From Chloroflexota bacterium (lineage in GTDB: Bacteria > Chloroflexota > Dormibacteria > CF-121), in the NCBI GenBank assembly GCA_005889395.1, contig VBFX01000022.1, positions 1 to 26,006 on the forward strand: a stretch of 26,006 bases of DNA. Direction: 5' to 3'. The notes under the pieces were generated by a model. That model was not told the origin of the DNA. It did no database searches and saw only the letters and a list, made by a program, of their open reading frames with translations. The position numbers and the translations under genes are program-made. Shown piece after piece: positions 1 through 8,341 of this stretch. Numbering within the stretch: the first letter of the stretch is position 1; each line of letters begins with the position of its first letter.

Positions 1-824
1 AGCCAGTCCACGGCCGCCTCACCCGAGCTGAGGACGGAGATGTGCCCGTCGTTCGGACGCAGCCATAGCTCTGATGTGGAAATCTGACGCGCGAGCCACT
101 CGCCGTGCGATCGCGGCGCGATCCGGTCCTCACCGCCCTGCACGATCAGAACTGGCGAGCGTACCTGCCCCGGCTCAAACCCCCAGGGCCCGACGTAGGC
201 CATGTCGTCGTCGACCATCCCATCCACGCCGCCGTCCAAGGCTCGCCCGGCGAGCTTTCCCAGCCATGACCACGGACCGGCGAGAGCCGCGTGATCTGCC
301 GGTGTGAACAATTCGGGGTCGAACTCGGTGGCCGCGAGGTAGGCTTCGAGCGCTGGGCGTCCCGCTGCGGCCGCGCGCAGCTCTGCCGTGCCGGCGGGTC
401 CCATACCCGCGAACCAATCCAGCTTCGGGGTGCCGTATGGAGCCAGTCCGGAGATCGACACGGCGCCGAGGACGCGTTGTGGCAAGAGCGCGCCGCACGA
501 CAGGGCGTGCGGGCCGCCACCGGAATGTCCGATCACCGCGAATCGCCCGATGCCCAATGCATCGGCGATCGCGGAAACGTCGTGGGCTGCCAAAGCCACA
601 TCGCGGCCGGGCTTCGGACTCGATCCGCCGTATCCGGGCCGGTCGTACGAGACCCATCGGATGCCGCGCTCGACGGCCGCCGGAAGCAACGGTTCGGGCG
701 GCTCACCGAGATTCGGCGTGCCGTGGTGCCAGACGATGGTGAGACGAGCGCCGGCACCATCGAGGCCAGCGTCGTAGATATGGAGCCGGCGGCCGTCGCT
801 CAGCTCGAGATCGCGCTCGTTCAC
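1..824 (-). CDS. alpha/beta-fold hydrolase (3' end beyond window)
   Basis: Translating the minus strand from GTG at 824 gives an uninterrupted frame of 274 codons running off the left edge. The protein has the alpha/beta hydrolase layout: an oxyanion-hole HHGTP near residues 33-37, YDRPGYGGS around 60-68, the nucleophile elbow GHSGGG with Ser101, then an acid in GGEDRIAP and a late His in NDGHIS. All three triad members are visible, so it is probably an active esterase/hydrolase or haloperoxidase-like enzyme; the substrate cannot be told. GTG was chosen because it lies 19 bases after the encoded CCA of the tRNA gene and the homology begins right after it. The gene may be co-transcribed with the tRNA and the sugar genes upstream. 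No clear Shine-Dalgarno is visible. Confidence 0.8.
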   Translation of the reverse strand, partial: MNERDLELSDGRRLHIYDAGLDGAGARLTIVWHHGTPNLGEPPEPLLPAAVERGIRWVSYDRPGYGGSSPKPGRDVALAAHDVSAIADALGIGRFAVIGHSGGGPHALSCGALLPQRVLGAVSISGLAPYGTPKLDWFAGMGPAGTAELRAAAAGRPALEAYLAATEFDPELFTPADHAALAGPWSWLGKLAGRALDGGVDGMVDDDMAYVGPWGFEPGQVRSPVLIVQGGEDRIAPRSHGEWLARQISTSELWLRPNDGHISVLSSGEAAVDW

Positions 825-843
825 CGCGGGTGTCTGGCGTACA

Positions 844-919
844 TGGAGCGGGAGACGAGACTCGAACTCGCGACATCGACCTTGGGAAGGTCGCGCTCTA
901 CCAACTGAGCTACTCCCGC
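844..919 (-). tRNA. tRNA-Gly (anticodon CCC), CCA encoded
   Basis: The minus strand folds as a full cloverleaf. The acceptor GCGGGAG (919-913) pairs with CTCCCGC (854-848), followed by discriminator U at 847 and an encoded CCA at 846-844. The D arm is GCTC/GAGC. The anticodon stem CGACC/GGTCG encloses loop TTCCCAA, giving anticodon CCC, which reads GGG glycine codons. The T arm is GCGAG/CTCGT with a TTCGAGT loop. The body closely resembles common bacterial tRNA-Gly. Its first ten bases overlap the end of the upstream protein gene, so maturation would need RNase P cleavage from a shared transcript unless it has its own promoter. Confidence 0.95.
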
Positions 920-1419
920 TCGGCAAGCCGGATTTTAGCATCGCCTTTCCGCAGTTCCTGGCACATCGGCCAGATGACCACGATCAACTCCGCGATGCGC
1001 GCGGCAGTCCGCTTGATCTGGGTGGCGTCGAAGACCTCCACCGCATAGGTTTCGTAGAGCCGGACCCAACCGCGATCCCAGGGCTCGAGGTCGAGCTGCT
1101 GGCCCAAGCGCGCCTTGATCATCAGCAGCTGCCGCGCCAGTCCCGCGGCGATGCGGTCGTTGATCGCCGGCTCCGCCTCCAGATGAAGCCCCAACTCGAG
1201 CCGGCCGGTGTTCGCGTGCCACCATGCCTCGAAATGGAGCCGCGGGTCGGCATAAAACCACTGCGCCTGGCTCGAGCGCGCCCGATGGCGGATCCCCTTC
1301 AAGCGGGTCGGAAGCGCCGTCTCGACGAGCGGGGGCAATGCGCGGAAGAACCCGGCCGTCCGAACGAATCGCCGCTCTCGGCGCGCGGCTTTGCCACGAA
1401 CTGGGGATCGGGCCGGCAC
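910..1419 (-). CDS. conserved-looking hypothetical protein, about 169 aa
   Basis: The frame starts at GTG 1419, eight bases after the stop of the nucleotidyltransferase gene. A purine-rich stretch (AGGGGA) overlaps that stop and can serve as ribosome binding site. The N-terminus is basic. The core contains WFYADPRLHFEAWWH, RLELGLHLEAEP and LEPWDRGWVRLYETY, regularly alternating patterns that suggest a soluble alpha/beta fold with real selection. I recognise no named domain, signal peptide or membrane segment. The stop codon TAG (912-910) lies inside the adjacent tRNA-Gly gene. It is the third gene of the galT/nucleotidyltransferase operon, which hints at a link to sugar-nucleotide metabolism, but no function can be assigned. 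Confidence 0.7.
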   Translation of the reverse strand: MPARSPVRGKAARRERRFVRTAGFFRALPPLVETALPTRLKGIRHRARSSQAQWFYADPRLHFEAWWHANTGRLELGLHLEAEPAINDRIAAGLARQLLMIKARLGQQLDLEPWDRGWVRLYETYAVEVFDATQIKRTAARIAELIVVIWPMCQELRKGDAKIRLAERE

Positions 1420-1427
1420 CTGGTCCC

Positions 1428-3950
1428 CTACCGAGTGGCCGCCGGAGTGCCCAAGTCGCCGCCGACGGCGGTCTTGACCATCGCGCTGTAGCGGTCGGCG
1501 AGCGCCCGCGCCTTCTCAGAATCCTCCATGCTGACGATGATGTGGTAGCGGGGCATGTCGGGATCCGGCAGCACCAGCACCCATCCACCGTCGACGAAAA
1601 CCTTGATGCCGTCGGCCAGGTCGACCGGCTCGTCACGGTGCAGCTCAACCATGGTTCGCATGACGCGGCCCTTGGCATCCCACGGCACCGACTCCTCCCG
1701 GTGCTCGTAGGCGGCTTGCGGAACCTCCTTCCGGATCGCCGAGACCGCCCTCCCGTCCCCCGCCAGCAGCTCCAGCAGCTTGATCAGGGTGAAGATCGCG
1801 TCGAAGCCCAGCAGGTGATCGGGGAACACATAGCCACCACTGCCGTCCGACGCCAGCCTGGCCTGATGCTGCTGGGCGGCCCGCAGCAGGGACGACGGCT
1901 CGCCCTTGCCCGGCACGAAGTTCGACGCGGGGAGCTGGCGGACCAGCGCCCCGATCGTCTGGGGCACGGTGGCGGGGGCCACCAGCACCCCGGGTTTGGC
2001 CTTGAGCACCAGCATCGCGATGACGCCCAACGCCTCGTGATGGTCGAGGACGCCGCCCTGCTCGTCGATCAGGTAGATCCGCTCCGAGCCATAGTCGATG
2101 TAGGCGCCGAGCTGGCAGCCGAGCGTCCGGGTGATCAATGCCGACTGCCGGCGAGCCTCGTCGAAGGCCTCCTTCGTCTTCGACTGGTAGGTCTCGTCGA
2201 AGCCGGCGTTGAGCGGGATGGCTTCGATGTTCAGCTCCTTGAAAAGGCGGGGCAAGACCAGCGAGGCGCTGCCGTGGTCGAAGTCGATCAACACCTTGAG
2301 ATGGGCGCGGCGCACGGTCTCGACGTCGATCAACGCGATCAGGCCGTCGATGTAGGAGTCGACACCGTCCGGGGTATAGGTGATGTCGCCCATCTCGTAG
2401 AAGTGGACACGCCGGATGTCTTCGCGGAAGAAGACGTTCTCCAGCTTTCGCTCCGCTTTCTTGTCGAGGACGACGCCGTTGCTATCGAACAGCCGGATAT
2501 CGGCCGAGCGGCTGTCGAGCGGCGACATCTGGATATGGACCGCGCCCGCAACCGGGTGCTCGCGCGCGTAGAACTGCACCACCGGGATGGGTAGCTCGCT
2601 GAGATCGATGATCGAGGCGCCCGACGACATCATGCCGGCGATCATGGCGCGCTTGATCATGCGGGAGGGCCGCTGACCGTCGCGCGCCGCCCCGATCGCG
2701 GAGCCCTTGGGGTACAGGTTGGCAAACGAGGCCCCCAGGCGGGCACAGTATTCGGGGGTCAGCTCGATGTTGACCAGGCCGTTGATGCCGTAGGAGCTGA
2801 AGAGCCCGCGCTTGTAGTGACCGGCCCAGATGATGCTTTCGTGCACGGTCGATCCCGGCTCGATCTCCTTGTCGGGCCAGATCTTGACCCCGGCGTCGAT
2901 CGTGGATCCCTCGCCAGCGACCACGTCGTCACCGATCACCGCCCCTTCCTCGAGCAGGCAATTGTTCTTGATGGTGACGTGGCGGCAGACGATCGCCTGC
3001 CGCAATCGTGAGTTTTCCCCTAGGTACGAGTAGGTCCAGATGATGGAGTTGCTGATCTTCGTGTTTTCATCGACGACCGAGAAGTTTCCGACGCACACCG
3101 GCCCATTGATGAAGACGCCGGCCTTGAGCTTGCACTCGTTGCCGATGTAGGCCGGGCCGTTGATCTTCACGTCGTAGCCGATCTCGACGTTCTCGCCGAT
3201 CCAGACATTGCCATGGCGTCGCTCGCCCGAGATCTCGACATCGACACGTCCCTCGAGGGCATCCCAGTTCGCCTGGTAGTAGGTCTGGATGTTGCCGATG
3301 TCGCACCAGTAGCCGGGCACCAGGTGACCGTAAAGGGGCATGGCGTTGGCCAGCATCTTGGGGAAGACGTCGCCGCTCCAGTCGACCACTGTCGCTGGCG
3401 GCATCATGTCGAGCACCTCGGGCTCGATCACGTAGATCCCGGTATTCACCTGGTCGGAGAAGACTTCACCCCAGGAGGGCTTCTCGAGAAAGCGCTTGAT
3501 CGTCCCGTCCGGGTTGGTGATCACCACGCCGTACTCGAGCGGGTTCGGAACCGAAGTCAGCACGATGGTCGCCGCGGCGCCCTTCTCCTCGTGGTAGCGC
3601 ATCACGGCGCCCAGGTCGATGTCGGTGAGGGCGTCGCCGCTGATGACGATGAATGGCTCGTGCAAGAATTCCTGCGCGTTCTTGACACTGCCCGCCGTTC
3701 CCAGCGGGCTGTCTTCCACGACGTAAGTGATGTCGACGCCGAAGTCTGAGCCGTCGCCGAAGTAATCGCGGATCGCGGAGCCCAGGTATTGCAACGTCAC
3801 CACCACGTCGGTGATGCCGTGCTTGCGCAGCAGCCGCAGGATGTGTTCCATCACCGGCTTGCCGACGACCGGCACCAGTGGCTTGGGGATGCCGCTGGTC
3901 AGCGGCCGCAGCCGCGACCCCTCGCCACCGGCCATCACGACCGCCTTCAT
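1428..3950 (-). CDS. sugar-1-phosphate nucleotidyltransferase / phosphomannomutase-like fusion (GDP-mannose pyrophosphorylase type)
   Basis: This 840-residue protein has three parts. Residues 1-235 are an NTP_transferase domain with signature AGGEGSRLRPLT (7-18), PKPL (Lys23) and a GDALTDID metal region (105-112). Residues about 245-375 form a left-handed beta-helix of hexapeptide repeats (IGENVEIG, IGNECKLKAG, IGDDVVAGEG). From about 400 to the end is a phosphohexomutase-like region. It should make an NDP-sugar (GDP-mannose or NDP-glucose) from sugar 1-phosphate in the cytosol. ATG 3950 was chosen because MKAVVMAGGEGS is the family start, GGAG lies eight bases upstream, and it overlaps the galT stop as ATGA. 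The mutase part lacks the usual catalytic loops: residues 468-482 replace TASHNP, DYGSER (619-624) replaces DGDADR, and LPDPDMP (794-800) replaces RPSGTEP. Mutase activity is therefore doubtful, and the domain may be structural or regulatory. Confidence 0.9.
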   Translation of the reverse strand: MKAVVMAGGEGSRLRPLTSGIPKPLVPVVGKPVMEHILRLLRKHGITDVVVTLQYLGSAIRDYFGDGSDFGVDITYVVEDSPLGTAGSVKNAQEFLHEPFIVISGDALTDIDLGAVMRYHEEKGAAATIVLTSVPNPLEYGVVITNPDGTIKRFLEKPSWGEVFSDQVNTGIYVIEPEVLDMMPPATVVDWSGDVFPKMLANAMPLYGHLVPGYWCDIGNIQTYYQANWDALEGRVDVEISGERRHGNVWIGENVEIGYDVKINGPAYIGNECKLKAGVFINGPVCVGNFSVVDENTKISNSIIWTYSYLGENSRLRQAIVCRHVTIKNNCLLEEGAVIGDDVVAGEGSTIDAGVKIWPDKEIEPGSTVHESIIWAGHYKRGLFSSYGINGLVNIELTPEYCARLGASFANLYPKGSAIGAARDGQRPSRMIKRAMIAGMMSSGASIIDLSELPIPVVQFYAREHPVAGAVHIQMSPLDSRSADIRLFDSNGVVLDKKAERKLENVFFREDIRRVHFYEMGDITYTPDGVDSYIDGLIALIDVETVRRAHLKVLIDFDHGSASLVLPRLFKELNIEAIPLNAGFDETYQSKTKEAFDEARRQSALITRTLGCQLGAYIDYGSERIYLIDEQGGVLDHHEALGVIAMLVLKAKPGVLVAPATVPQTIGALVRQLPASNFVPGKGEPSSLLRAAQQHQARLASDGSGGYVFPDHLLGFDAIFTLIKLLELLAGDGRAVSAIRKEVPQAAYEHREESVPWDAKGRVMRTMVELHRDEPVDLADGIKVFVDGGWVLVLPDPDMPRYHIIVSMEDSEKARALADRYSAMVKTAVGGDLGTPAATR

Positions 3951-4975
3951 GCGGTTTGCTCCACGATCGAATTGATGTGATTCCGCAGGAAGGCCGCGGA
4001 CTCTTCGGGCTTGACGACGTTGATCCACATCCCGGTACCCAGCTCGAAGCCGGCGGCGGTGCTCAGCTTCGGGATTAACTCCAGGTGCCAGTGGTAGGCG
4101 TCCGCAGCATCGGCCTTGAAGGGCGCGCTGTGGATGAAGTAGTTGAACGGCGGATCATTCAGCCCGTCGTGGAGCGCTTTGAGGGTGAGCTGCAGCGCCT
4201 CCGCGAACGCGGGCTTTTCCGTTGACAGGTCAAGGTCGCCGAATGATGCCGAGTGGCGGCGCGGCATGATCCAGGTTTCGAATGGCGTCCGCGCAGCGTA
4301 CGGCGCGAAGACGACGAAGGCCTCGTTCTCGAAGACGATGCGCGTTTCCGCGCGGCGCTCATCCTCGAGCGTGCGACAGAAAACGCAGGCGCCCTGTTCC
4401 TCGCGGAAGCGGTGGGCGCCCTCCAGCTCATCGCGAAGACTGGGGGGCTGGACGCCGATGGCGTACAGCTGCGAATGCGGGTGCTCGAGCGAGGCGCCCG
4501 CCGGGCGGCCGTGGTTGTAGAGGATCACGACATGCTCGAGCGCCCCGTTGCGCGCGTGGTGCTGGTAGCGGTCGAGATACGACTGGACGATCTCCTCGAC
4601 CTGGCGCCGCGGCAGCTTCGGCGTGGGCGCCCGGTGATCCGGGCTGCTGATCAGTACCTCGCAGGCCCCGATGGCGTCGCGCTGCCAGAAGCGGCCCTCG
4701 CGATGCTCCTGCCCGTCCGGCTCCGGCCGGAACGCCGCATAGAGATTCGGCACCACCCGGATCGACCAGCCCTCACCGTTCGCCGGCAGGCCGGGCGCGC
4801 GATAGGCCAGCACCTCGGGAGGCGTCATTGACTCATGGCCCGGGCAGAAGGGGCAGACGTCTTTCGCGGCGACCGATTCCTTGGTCGCCTGCGTGAACGA
4901 GTCCGGGCGCCGGGCACGTTCGGTCGCCACCGCCACCCATCGCCCTGTGATCAAGTCCTGCCGTAATTGAGGCAA
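3947..4975 (-). CDS. galT: galactose-1-phosphate uridylyltransferase family protein
   Basis: The 342-residue protein matches the GalT branch of the HIT superfamily. It has a zinc pair CPFC (Cys41, Cys44), His114 in SPDHR, and the active-site HPHSQ (165-169), where His165 would be a zinc ligand and His167 the uridylylated nucleophile. A second-half YHWHLELIPK carries the other metal histidines. It swaps UMP (or another NMP) between NDP-glucose and a hexose 1-phosphate. In genomes rich in GH57 and GlgA this family may act on glucose 1-phosphate in glycogen metabolism rather than on galactose. The start is TTG at 4975 with AGGAG eight bases upstream; the protein begins with the family-typical LRQDLITGRWV. 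It is the first gene of a tight operon with the nucleotidyltransferase (ATGA overlap). Confidence 0.9.
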   Translation of the reverse strand: MPQLRQDLITGRWVAVATERARRPDSFTQATKESVAAKDVCPFCPGHESMTPPEVLAYRAPGLPANGEGWSIRVVPNLYAAFRPEPDGQEHREGRFWQRDAIGACEVLISSPDHRAPTPKLPRRQVEEIVQSYLDRYQHHARNGALEHVVILYNHGRPAGASLEHPHSQLYAIGVQPPSLRDELEGAHRFREEQGACVFCRTLEDERRAETRIVFENEAFVVFAPYAARTPFETWIMPRRHSASFGDLDLSTEKPAFAEALQLTLKALHDGLNDPPFNYFIHSAPFKADAADAYHWHLELIPKLSTAAGFELGTGMWINVVKPEESAAFLRNHINSIVEQTA

Positions 4976-4983
4976 CCCGCACG

Positions 4984-4988
4984 CTCCT
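4984..4988 (-). promoter_or_regulatory. Shine-Dalgarno for galT (TTG start)
   Basis: AGGAG on the minus strand ends eight bases before TTG 4975-4973. It is the feature that decides for the TTG start, since no ATG or GTG fits the family N-terminus here. Confidence 0.6.
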
Positions 4989-4993
4989 GAGAA

Positions 4994-5029
4994 GACAACG
5001 CCGATAACCCGAGAGTGTTGTCATTATCG
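4994..5029 (-). promoter_or_regulatory. two interleaved inverted repeats in the galT leader
   Basis: On the minus strand the order is CGATAA (5029-5024), GACAAC (5022-5017), TTATCG (5007-5002), GTTGTC (4999-4994). The first pairs with the third and the second with the fourth, six bases each, in an A-B-A'-B' order. In RNA this gives either two mutually exclusive hairpins or a pseudoknot, placed just upstream of the AGGAG site. A GATAAT at 5028-5023 also resembles a -10 box. Function is inferred only; six-base repeats can arise by chance. Confidence 0.3.
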
Positions 5030-5077
5030 ACGCTCGCCTCTGAGAACGTGGTGAGACGCGTCGTACCGTCCGCCGAG

Positions 5078-6185
5078 CTAGGCGATCCGCTCCCCGCCTT
5101 GAAAGACCGCCCACACCCGCCAGAGCGCCCGGGGATCGCTGAGCGGATCGCCATGCACGAGGACGAGATCGGCCGGGTCACCCTGGCGGATCCTCCCGGC
5201 GTGGTCGATACCCAGCAGCTCGCCGCCTCGCCAGGTCACCGCCGCCAGGGCCTCGTGCGGTTCGAGCCCCGCTAGGACCAGCTGCTCGACCTCCCAGGCG
5301 AGGTGACCGGCGCGCACCGAGCCGCCGCCGAAATCGGACCCGGCGGCGATACGGACACCGGCCCGCTGCGCCGATCCGCGTGGTCCGCTCGAACGTCGCC
5401 CAGCTCGCCAGCACCGACAGCGTCGATACCAGCGCGACGTTGTTGGCGCGCATCGTCGCCGCGGTCGCATCGTCGAGCTCCATGCCGTGTTCGATCGAGT
5501 CCACGCCGGCCTGCGCACCCACTCGCGCACCGTCGAGGATGGTGGCGTGGGCGGTGATCTTCCGCCCGCGGTCGTGCACCGCCTCGCGTGCCTTGCGAAC
5601 GTCGTCGACCGTGAAGGGACAGCGGTCGGAGCGGTCCGGCGGATCGAGCATGATCTTGACGAAGTCCGTCCCGGAATCGAGCTGGGCGAGCACCGCCGCC
5701 TGGAGCTCGTCGCCATCCTTGACGGGGACCGTCATGGGCAGATAGCCGTCGGTCGCGATCCACGTTCCCGCCACCCGGATATACGGCGCCCCGACCTGAT
5801 CCGCCATCTCCTGGCGGACCTGCAGGCTGACCGCCCGGCCGTCGGCACCGGCCGGAGAGCCGACGTCGCGGGCCCACAGGATCCCGGCCTGCGCCAGGCG
5901 GGCGGCATTCCGGCGCGCCACCTCGCGCAATCGGTCGGGCGGGTCCGACCCGCGCTCGATCCAATGGCTGCCGCCGGGCATCGTCAAGTGGCTATGGGCA
6001 TCGACGAACGCGGGCACGATCGTCGCTCCTCCGCCGTCGAGCACCTCGGCATCACCTGGATCCAGTTCGTCCACCGACACGCGGGCAATCCTGCCGTTCT
6101 CGATCAGCAGGCTGATGCCGACCTGCAGCGTCGGCGCTTGTCCGTCGGCAAGACACGCATCGCGGATCAGGAGGCGGCCGCTCAT
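5078..6185 (-). pseudogene. amidohydrolase (metal-dependent, imidazolonepropionase/prolidase-like), frameshifted
   Basis: From ATG 6185 the first 270 residues read as an amidohydrolase. There is a beta-sandwich start, the metal motif DAHSHLTMPG (His64, His66), Lys177 in DFVKIML (probable carboxylated lysine), His213 in TAHATILDGA and His233 in DSIEHG. The homology then jumps to a second frame between about 5390 and 5366 and continues with AQRAGVRIAAGSDFGGGS (the last catalytic Asp), HLAWEVEQLV and RGGELLGI, to TAG at 5078. The span of 1108 bases is not a multiple of three. Relatives as I recall them carry a longer linker at the junction, so a loss of about 20-30 codons plus a frame change is likely. 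The start overlaps the MFS stop (ATGA), so the pair formed an operon. Whether this is a real lesion or an assembly error cannot be told here. Confidence 0.75.
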
Positions 6186-7367
6186 GCCATCACCGGCGTG
6201 GGCTGCTCCCGAAGGCGGATGACCGGGCCCAGAAAAATCCACGAAGCGGCCAACGTCGAAAGGATCCCGCCGAGGACGATGGTCTGCACCAGCCCGAGGG
6301 AGGTACCCAGGATCCCGCCGATGAATGCGCCCAGTGGGATGGTGCCCCAGACGATCGTTCGCATGGTGGCGTTCATCCGGCCCTGGACGCGGTCGGGGGT
6401 GATGGCCTGTCGCAGACTCACCTGGTTGATGTTGTAGATCGGAATGGTCAGGCCTTCGATAAAGCCAGTGGTCGCGAGGATGACCGCCGGGGCGCCGACG
6501 AGGGCGATGGGCGTCGCCAGGAGCGCGAGGCCCCCCACAATGACCATGACTCCGAGGGTTGGCCCAATACCAAGCTTGCGCACGACCCAGCCGGCCAGGA
6601 AGGCGCCAGCCAGGGCTCCGACGCTGCCTAACGCGAAGACAACGCCAACGACGCCCGCCGAGAGGTGGAGCTGGCGATACGCGAACACCAGGAAGACCGC
6701 GCCGAAGACCATATTCGACCCGAGGTTGGTGGTTGCCGTGCAGGCCGCGATCCGCCAGAGGATCGCGTTTCGAAAGACCACCTCGATCCCCTCTCGCATC
6801 TCGGGGATGAAGCCGGAGGTCCCGGACGCCGTGCTCGGCTTGGGTTCGGGCTCCGGCTTCTTGATCGAAGCGAGAGCGATCGCCGAGAGGAAAAACGACA
6901 GCGCATCGACGGCAACCGCCCGGGCGCCGCCGATCCACTGAATGAGGAACCCGGCAACCGCCGGCCCCCCCACCTGCGCCGTCGATCGCGTGATCTCCAG
7001 CTTGGTGTTGCCTTCGATCAGGTTGGGGCGGTCCACCAGCGCCGGCAGGTATGACTGGTACGACACGTCGAAGAAGACCGTAAAGATCCCCGTGAGCAGG
7101 GCGACGAAATAGAGTTGCTCGAGCGTCAGCAGGTTCAGCAGGAACGCCACCGGAATCGATCCCAACGCCAGCCCGCGACCGATGTCGCAGACGATCATGA
7201 TGGGCCGCCTGCGAGAGAATCCCAACCTGGAACGGGCCGGCATGCAGGATGAGGATCGCCACGGTGGGTACCGCGAGGACGGTGACCTGGCTCCCGAACA
7301 CGCTGACGCTTTCGCCGGCCCAGAGCTTGAGGAAATCGGGATGGCCCCACAGCTTTCCGCGCAACAC
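6182..7367 (-). pseudogene. MFS transporter (MFS_3 / enterobactin-exporter-like), frameshifted with TM2 missing
   Basis: Starting at GTG 7367, residues 1-51 read as the MFS N-terminus: a FLKLWAGESVSVFGSQVT first helix, then ILHAGPFQVGILS. At about 7214 the frame changes and the protein resumes with RRRPIMIVCDIGRGLAL, the conserved loop 2-3 region. It then continues through ten or so helices, including ITPDRVQGRMNATMR, to TGA at 6182. Between GILS and RRRPIM the family normally has the second membrane helix plus a G-x-x-x-D-R loop, about 20-25 residues, which is absent. The total span of 1186 bases leaves one base over. The rest is well preserved, so the lesion is recent or artificial. The preserved parts indicate a drug/metabolite exporter of the inner membrane. 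The downstream amidohydrolase overlaps by ATGA. Confidence 0.8.
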
Positions 7368-7373
7368 CGCGCG

Positions 7374-7379
7374 ATTTTA
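7374..7379 (-). promoter_or_regulatory. -10 box of a probably leaderless MFS transcript
   Basis: TAAAAT on the minus strand ends six bases before GTG 7367, the distance expected if transcription begins at the start codon itself. No Shine-Dalgarno precedes this GTG and no good -35 is visible. This fits a leaderless mRNA but is inferred. Confidence 0.4.
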
Positions 7380-7405
7380 TCCGGAACGTACACTCGAGGA
7401 AGGCG

Positions 7406-8341
7406 ATGCAAGACAACGCGAACTCTGTCCGCAACCTCGTGATCGGCATGCTGCTGGTCGCCGCACCCTTTGGCCTCGCCTATGGGCTGACGCGGGGCAA
7501 TCCGGGTTCGGAGGTGCTGCTCATCGTCGCCGTTTTCTGTGCTGGACTGGCGCTGACCTTCGCGCTTGCCTCCGGGGTCCAGCGAGTCGGCGCCATCGCG
7601 TTGCGACTTTCGGGACGTTCCAGCCGCGACATCATGATCGTCGGGCTGGCTGGGCTCAGCCTCCTCACCCCGTGGACGATCGAGGTGGCGGTCGGGCACC
7701 TCCCCCGCGTGTTCGGGTGGACCAATCCACTCGCCTGGGTGGTTGCCCTCTGCCTCGTGCTGTCGGTGATGCGCTCCGCGCGACCGTATCAGGGGCTCGC
7801 GCTCGCGGCCGCCGGCGTGGCGCTGCTGGCGTGGGTCCTCTGGGCCGGCTGGCTGCTCAGCACGCCCAGCTTCAGCGCGCTGCACTTCACCTTCATGCCC
7901 GTCGACCTGCTCTCGACCGGTTGGTACGCCGGGCTGATCGGCTGGGTGATCGCCGTCGATGGCTTCGCGTCCCGCGCTGCGCGGGAGCCCGAGCGCGCGA
8001 CGGCGGGAGCGGTCTGGCGGCTGGCGATGGTGCCCGGGATGGGGTTGGTCCGGCTCGGCTTCGCCGGCCGCGGGCGCGTCTGGCTGGCCGCCGCCATCCT
8101 TGCGGTCACGTTTGTCGGGATTTCCGCCGTCAACGACAGCGAGTTCGCTTACTGGGCTCACTACGACACGACACCACCGGATCGCGGCCGGCTCGATGTC
8201 ATCCTCGCCGCGGCGGCGCTCGCGCTTGTTCTCCTGGGCAGCTGGTTCGACACCGGGCGCACGCTGCGAAGGCGCGCGATCATGGGCGACTGGCTCGCCC
8301 GGGTCACCACCCGTTCGCGTGGTGGATCCGGTCAGGCGTAG
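7406..8341 (+). CDS. multi-pass membrane protein of unknown function, 311 aa
   Basis: The frame opens at ATG 7406 with AGGAAGG just upstream. The protein is mostly hydrophobic: helices around residues 11-28, 37-55, 72-90, 105-120, 128-152, 165-185, then 225-245 and 270-285, so about eight membrane segments. There is a short basic cytoplasmic tail (RTLRRRAIMGDWLARVTTRSRGG). I recognise no catalytic motif or named family. It is one of only two plus-strand genes in the window, divergent from the MFS gene (38 bases apart) and convergent with the ABC ATPase gene, whose stop region it overlaps by ten bases. Codon use looks like that of its neighbours. Confidence 0.75.
   Translation: MQDNANSVRNLVIGMLLVAAPFGLAYGLTRGNPGSEVLLIVAVFCAGLALTFALASGVQRVGAIALRLSGRSSRDIMIVGLAGLSLLTPWTIEVAVGHLPRVFGWTNPLAWVVALCLVLSVMRSARPYQGLALAAAGVALLAWVLWAGWLLSTPSFSALHFTFMPVDLLSTGWYAGLIGWVIAVDGFASRAAREPERATAGAVWRLAMVPGMGLVRLGFAGRGRVWLAAAILAVTFVGISAVNDSEFAYWAHYDTTPPDRGRLDVILAAAALALVLLGSWFDTGRTLRRRAIMGDWLARVTTRSRGGSGQA

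Noticed and set aside
821..845. Seven-codon ATG mini-frame after the tRNA ending in GTGA at the hydrolase start
   Set aside because: It could be a coupling peptide, but the ATG falls at the end of the tRNA CCA and no Shine-Dalgarno or conservation can be shown; chance is likelier.
1224..2594. Long plus-strand frames opposite the nucleotidyltransferase, GalT, ATPase, permease, GlgA and GT4 genes
   Set aside because: Each mirrors a confident minus-strand gene and has the typical antisense composition (Asp/Val/Arg/His-rich) of GC-rich DNA; no domains seen.
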